This document shows positions 49,201-56,622 of a DNA stretch of 64,000 bases, in pieces. A program made the translations under genes and the position numbers. The notes under the pieces were generated by a model. The model did not search any database, had not been told where the DNA came from, and was given only the letters and a program-made list of their open reading frames with translations. Each line of letters opens with the position of its first letter. Position 1 is the stretch's first letter. Origin of the DNA: Marthasterias glacialis (lineage: Eukaryota; Echinodermata; Asteroidea; Forcipulatida; Asteriidae); NCBI GenBank assembly GCA_911728455.2, contig OU452221.1:29887291-29951290 (forward strand), given 5' to 3'.

Positions 49201-52200
49201 TGCTGCTGACCCACGCACTAAAATCGCCACACATGGGATCAGCAAACGGATATACCACAAGTAAAGCGGTGATTTTAAACTGAAAAATTTGTGGTTTTTT
49301 TTAAGTAAAATGCTTGGCGGCCATCTTGGAAAAAAAATAATAATTAAAAAATAAAAAGGCCCGCATCCTCCTCATTTTGAAAAAAACCGGACGATCAACT
49401 GGTATTTTTTTTTATTTGGCCTTACATGTACATACTTGTTTTGATACAGTGTTTGGTACTTGTACCATTGTTGACAAGTTAAATTGAAATCTTTAGTCAG
49501 ACACCAACATGTACATGTATGCCTTCTACAATGTACATGTACATGTTGTCTACATGTTCATGTTCATTATGCATCCAGGGATAGCCTTTAAACCCTGGAT
49601 ATGTAGGCCAAATGATGAAAGGTTGTTCATAATATTCCCTGTATCAGTAATCTCATCCCACCTCACAGCCTGCTTACTCTCATCACTATGTAAATACCAG
49701 TGTCTACTGACTGATTGTTGTGGTTGGCATTCAATACATGGTGAGCCTTCTTGTATTACAGTGCCTGACCACTGTTCCTCTTACTATTGTTAAGGCCTGC
49801 AGATCATGTTTCATAGTCCTCTGGTAGGTGTTTTCTTGTGTAACCATAGGGGTGGTGTAACCCAGATTCTGAGTCCATTTTTTTGCTGGGATGCGGACAT
49901 TTAAGCTAAGCAACAAATTTTGAGGTGGGCGGGGAGTGTTATTGCATAATTTGATAAATGAAATACTATTATGTTTATATGCACAATGGAAGCATTTGCA
50001 GACTGCATTAAAGCAAGCCTTAAACCTGAAATACAAAGGACTGGAATTACACGAAGGCCACGGAGGCCATGTACAGTACTCTGTTGCCCTGGTCTTGTCC
50101 TTGGTGCCCCTTCAGAAGTTTCCCACAGACTTTAAGATTTTCCAGAGCAGTGCCCTTTGCAAAATGAAAACGGCCTTGCCCTCTTCAAAATCAAATTCCA
50201 GGTCTGGTATATTATGGGTAACTCAACACCCAAACTGTGGTACTCTGATTATGGTAGTACATAATGCCTGAACCTGTGTAAAGCATGATCAGTTTACTCA
50301 TGCAGTCCCCAGTCCCTTCAAAATGTTAGAGTTTGATGGAATATGGACTGTAAGGGATTATTCCAGCTTATTTAGCACTGAAATCAATGAGTGCAAACGT
50401 TTTGTGTAAAACTAACATAACAGTAATTCACAACATTCTTCTTGCACTTTATACAAATTGTGCCAAGGGCACTGGGTCAATACATGTAGTATTTGTACAC
50501 ATGTTTTGTTTATGTCTGGGCTCTTAACAGCTGTATTGTGTCTACAATAAACATGGATGATGTACATCAGTTTTGATTTGAAGCGTTGCCTGCTATATGT
50601 AGGCCCTAACTAACAAGTTCAAATCAATACTCTAGGATAAAGAGAAACAATTGACAAGATCAAAGCTGCCAACATTGAAAGTCAGGATAGGAACACCTTA
50701 AAAAATGTTGATCCGCAAGTCACACTGATAGACTTGCACATCGCAGCCCTTTTTTTTGATCTCGTTGTGTACACTGTAAAGATGCAACTGGCTATTGAAA
50801 AAAAAAAAATCTATTGCTGAAAAATACATGTCCAAATTTTGGGCGACAAGTCTAAAAATTGGGCAAGGCGTCCCATCCTGTGAATCCCACTGGTGGTCAT
50901 TAAAAAATGATGAAACTATAATAACGCTACATGCATGTATCTCTTTTTAGTAAGCTCTCAATAATTTGAAACTGACTCTGATCTTCCAAAAGATGTAAAC
51001 TGCACGTTAGACATTTTACCGGCGGCAAAAACACATACATACCGGCGGCAAAAACACATACATGTAAGAGTGCTCAGAGTTAGGGCTACAGTCTGTACAT
51101 TGTGTTATTTCCTGTTCTGTTGCAGCTAGAATCCTATACAATGTACATGTACAAGAACACAGGTTGACAGAATCAGAAGCTTGAAATTTCTGTTGTTTTA
51201 AGGCAACAATAGATTGAGCAAAATCTGACGTTCACAAATTTGTTTTTATTTCATACTGCCATGTAGTGATATATGGACATGACTGATGAGTTGTCAAATC
51301 TACTGTTCATATACATGCACTTCCATTGTATGTAGGCTACTGTACTGTACATACATGTATACCAGTTTTTTACGTACAGTATGTATACATGTACATTAAC
51401 TTGTCCAGTGCAGCACAGATGCTACGTCATGGACATATTTTTTACATACGCATAAGAACTTGTACATGACTTAACAGAATATTTTGAGCAGATGAACAGA
51501 AGTGAAAAGGTCAAAGTATACATGTAGGTTGAAGCCGGATGGAAGCTACAGTATGGAAAGTGTCCATGTATTGAACATTTACAAATGTACATGGCCATGT
51601 CTGTGTTTGTAATCTTACCTACAGTACAGTTGAATACTTTTTGACTTCATGAATAGCTAGTACATACATGTACATACACTGTATTATATCTACATGTACA
51701 TCTACATTAACACTGTTTAGTTATGTTCTTCAAGATGGCAGACTAGATTGCAGCACTTTTATCTTTAACCAGTTAATGCTGGATGACATGTGTACGTGCC
51801 AATATTTTTCCTGCCAGAAATCGGATGACGTGAAATTTGTATTTTTGTGTGAATTCGGAAGACTGTAATGAGGGTTGCTCAGACATTCCATTCTGGACTG
51901 TGCACCGCGCAAGCACTCATTGTGCAGTGCCGATTCACCCTTACAAAGAGGACAGATGGTACTGGAAATAATGCTGAAATTCTCCCTTTATTTCATGGTA
52001 ATTGTGTATTCCCTGATTCCAGACCTTTTTCCTTTTGTTACATACAAGAAGAGGATTACGAGATATCGAGAGGCTTCCGCCATTGTTTATCATTTTGTCT
52101 CAGAAGAGGTAAAGTACATGTATCAAGTGAACCAAAATTCTAGCCCTGGTTCCGGACGTGGGACCAATCATCGGCCGTGTCTCTTGGCTGAGGTTTCGCA

Positions 52201-55200
52201 ATTCATGCTGAATGAATCTGATATTTTTTTTTCTCAAAGGAGAAACAAAAACATCGTGGTGCTTCAGTGAGAATCTTTGTTCTCTTGGCTTTGTTCAGTC
52301 AAGGATTCTCAAAGAAAATCGACTCCGGCCATTAGGAAAGATTAATCCCATTAGGTGGCACGGAAAAATGTGGAGAACTCTGGCATTAATTGGTGGTTAA
52401 GAGGTGAAAATGAATAGATTTCAATGAATGAGTAGATGGTTTATATGTACCAGTTAGGTTGACCCAGATGGTTACCAAATTGGTACATGTATGTTCTACA
52501 AACTGACAAAATGTATTAATTAAGTGTAGAAAAAATGTCTTTTTAATCTGTGGAAGTTGGAACCTGCCATTACATTAGCGAGGTTTATTGTTTTTGTTAT
52601 TGTTTTTTTTATCACTAACAGCGAAACAGATTCAGAAAATTGTGACACTTTGTAAGTCACGTATTGCCACGATTGCCGAGATCGTCTTTTAGTAGGAAAT
52701 AGCACAGCATCCAACTTGTGATTGTAATGCAATCTGCCATCACCAAGAAAACCCTTGCTCTTGCCGAGGGAATTTCTGTGCACAGTACTTCAGCAGACAT
52801 GAATTGTACATTTATTCTAAGTGTACAACTTGTAGCAGTTACGGACATGGTATTGGTGGAATCTGAAAGCTCACAAATGTAGAGTTCATACCAGTATTTA
52901 TTCATGAGTAATATTATTTTTTCAGTAGTGTTTGAAGACACCCTAAAAACACTTATATTGATTATTTTAATTGCTTCAAAGTTGGATGGGTCATAGAGCA
53001 AAGACAGAGGTTGGATGTGTTGAGTGAAAACTAGAGAATGATGATTTGAATTTACTCTTAAAAAAAACTTTAAAAAAACCACAAATAATGTACATACGAA
53101 GTTGCCCTTTGTATTTGGGACATAGACATGATAGATGCACTAGGATGGATGTTCATTTTTGCATCGGGGATTAAGAATATTATTTGTAATGTTTTTACCC
53201 GTACACCGATGTATAGTCAGTACTTTCCCAAGATGCACTAGACTATTCATTTTTCCTTGCACAAGAGTGGGATAAAGAGTTTATATTCAAGGAAACTTGA
53301 CACACAGTTTGCGTATTAGCTTAAAATAGCACAGTATGCAGAGTTAAAACAGCACAATAAGAAGGGTGCTATATGGTATAATATCACACTGTTGTTGTAT
53401 GGATTAACCAATCAAAATTAAGGATTCATGTTTGCTTGAAGATAAATACTTGCATGTATGCCAGATTTTGCACAACAATCTGGACAGTACATTTAAGTTG
53501 AGTGGTCAGGGTATCAGGCCTCGATCTTATGAAAAACGGGGGCAGGCCTTTGCAGGCCGAATCAGAGAAATTGTACAAGGCATGCTGGCCAAGTTGGTAG
53601 TGACAGTGCAATTTTTTTGAAGGGTATGCTGGCCAACTCGACAGGGCATGAGGCCTGGGGTATATGTAACTGATGCAAGGGTCTCAGCTACAGTACTAAA
53701 GGTAGATTCATCTAAGACTGACTTACATGTAAGTACTGTTTTCTTCCCTTATATAGGAGTATGAAGAGCTAACGGAGAAGCTTAATGAATATCAGGTGCG
53801 CAAGCAGGACCTGCAAGATCGCATGAGCAATGGCCGTGCCTCCCCATCTCCAGTTCCTACCCCTCACCTGGACACCTCAACCACGCAATATCCACATCAT
53901 CTCAAGACAGTGTCTAATACCACAGATACAGACGGTCTGCGTCCAATCCCTTTTCCTCTAAGACCTTTAGAGGGTGCTGTTAGATCAGATATTTCTGATG
54001 AATATCATCCCTATCATGTCAAGGATACCCCAAAGTCCCCACCTGTCAGCATTTATGTGCGAGCATACCTGCCTAATAAGCAGAGAACATCAGTGAGTAT
54101 GATTGTCCTTTTTCTAAATTACTGTTGGATGGCATGGGTGGTGTGTGCGTAAAGCGCTCGCCTCTCACCAATGTGTCCCTGGTTCGATTCCCGGCTATGG
54201 CATACATGTGAGTAGAGTTGTGGGTCGATTCTCTCCTGTGCAAGAGGGGTTTTCTCCAGGCCATCCAGGTTTCCCCCCTCCGGAAAAACCAAACACTTTC
54301 GATGTCGGGCTGTGCTCTGTGGTCATTTATGGGTTGATATGGCTGGCTGCCAAAGGCGCCCTCGAATGGGTGTAGCTGGAACATTTATACATGTAGCAAA
54401 GTTCCTTGCAATTCAGCTTCTCAGCTGCCAGTAAGGACAGTTAGCCTCCCAAATTATTCTTCTTACTATTATAAGGTGATGGTTGACCCCTTTCATTGAC
54501 TTCACACACAGCTACTGTCTCCCCATTGTCTGCCATTTTTTAAAATCAAAATGGTACACGTCTTACTGTACATGTGTTGCCTAAAGACTGGTTTATAGTT
54601 GGTCGCGCGATGGTCGCACGACTGTAAAATTGACGCACGACGCAGTTTATAGTCGACGCTGACGCTTCAGCGACCATAGACTGCAGCGATGTGTACTCTT
54701 CGTTTCAATAGACTGTGAAAAATAAATAAACTGTTTTATGTTGTTTTGTAGAATGATATTCGTCACTTATTTTCAAAGCAACTTTGTTTTTTATTAGGTA
54801 CTGTGTAAGCAAGGTTCAACATTACGAGATGCCCTTGCAAAGGCTATGAAGATGAGGGAGCTAACTCCGGATATGTGCAACGTCTACAAACGCAATCCAA
54901 GAAATCCAGTGGCCTGGGATACAGATATGATGTACCTTGCTGGAGAAGAAGTAAGATCCATAACCTTAATCCATTTCACCTATGGATAGTTAAGTTTCGG
55001 GCTAATCTGGATCTCCTTGAGTGTTTTGCTACTCTATAATCTTCTTCTTCTTTTTTTTAATGTTAAACTTTATTTTGGTAGACCCCCATCTATCATTGTA
55101 TCTTTGATGGCTCTGATTTTTATTTTTTTATTTTTTTTTTTTAGTGATAATGGCTTGTCTGATTGTTGTTTTTACTCCCTTTTAGTGTTTAATCCTAAGC

Positions 55201-56591
55201 CTTTATGTCTTCTTTTTAGTGACAGTATTAATCATCTATGTGTAACTAATTTTGTGTGTATTTTTTATTGTTCTTAACGTTTTCTGTGTTATGATGGCCC
55301 ATTGATAATCATCTTCTTGGTGACATGGCTACCGTCAATAAATGAAGCTGTTATTATTATTATTATTATAACCTAGCTTGAAGTACAAACAATCCATCCA
55401 TGGTGTTAAGAGTGATGTGCTCCTGCAAAATTGGTCACAAATTATTTTGTTGAAATAACGATGTAAGGTTTACATTTTTGTGTGTCAATTATATTGAACC
55501 TGTTTGAGCAGTTCAACAACCCAACTGATACTCCTAAATCATCTTTAAATTTGAATAACTTGTCCTGTGGCTAATTTTATTTTCTTTCAATAGGTTGATG
55601 TTAAGTAAAGCTGATTTTCATAACGCCTCTTAATGACATAATCAACAGTTCAAACTTTTTCCTTTCATTAAATGTTTTCAGATATGTGTCGAGATCTCAG
55701 AAAAGTTCCCTACTGCCAGGAGCATATCTCACAATTTTGTAAGTACAGTCTGCTGCTCATGCCTTCTTCTTGTAAGACCAAGGCACTTTTCCCAAAGCAA
55801 AGGGTACCTGTATGAAGGCGTTTAACTTTCTACTTAACTGGAACATTTCAAGGGCACCAAGGCAATGGTGAGGGGCATGGAGGTAAATGCCTCCATTGCC
55901 TCCATGAAGTATCAGACCTACCAATGTTAAACTACATATGTACTTTTTTGCACAATTGTAATAACAACATTGATATCCTCGGTGTAATTGATACATCAAT
56001 TAAAATAGAAAGTGATTCCTAGTTAATGAACATTTCTGAAACCTTTTTCAGAGGAAGGTGAAAAATAATGGAGGGTCCTTGGGTCACACCCCTATAATAC
56101 GATACAACCATTGAGCTAGCTCTGTGGATATAACCTGGGAAACGGCAGTACGGGGATCACCATGAATTAAAGATATTACACAGTGAATTGGAAAACACAA
56201 GACCTCTGGACTTGTTGAGTCGTGAGTTTACTGGCCTGATGCTAAAATCACTGGCCACAGGCCTGCAGTCCATCGTAAATTTCCAGCCCTGGGTGTCCTT
56301 GTCCTATACTGTAAAACGCAGTCATGTTTTTATATTACATAATTATTTCCTGAACAAAAAACATAGAAACTATTCTGGGTATTCTCCTCAATGACTATCT
56401 GAATGGCTTTCAAAGGGTTAAACTCTCTGATTGTCCCATAAGTAACTGTGAGGAATATTGGACTTGCCCTTTAACCTTCTAAGATGGGAATATGATAAGG
56501 AAATAGTGTTCATTATAGGTGCCTCTAGATCTGATTAGAGTTTCTTTTAGTTACTGGTGTCTAGACGTTTACTGTTGCTCCCCCCTTTTGT

Positions 56592-56622
<31 letters not shown>

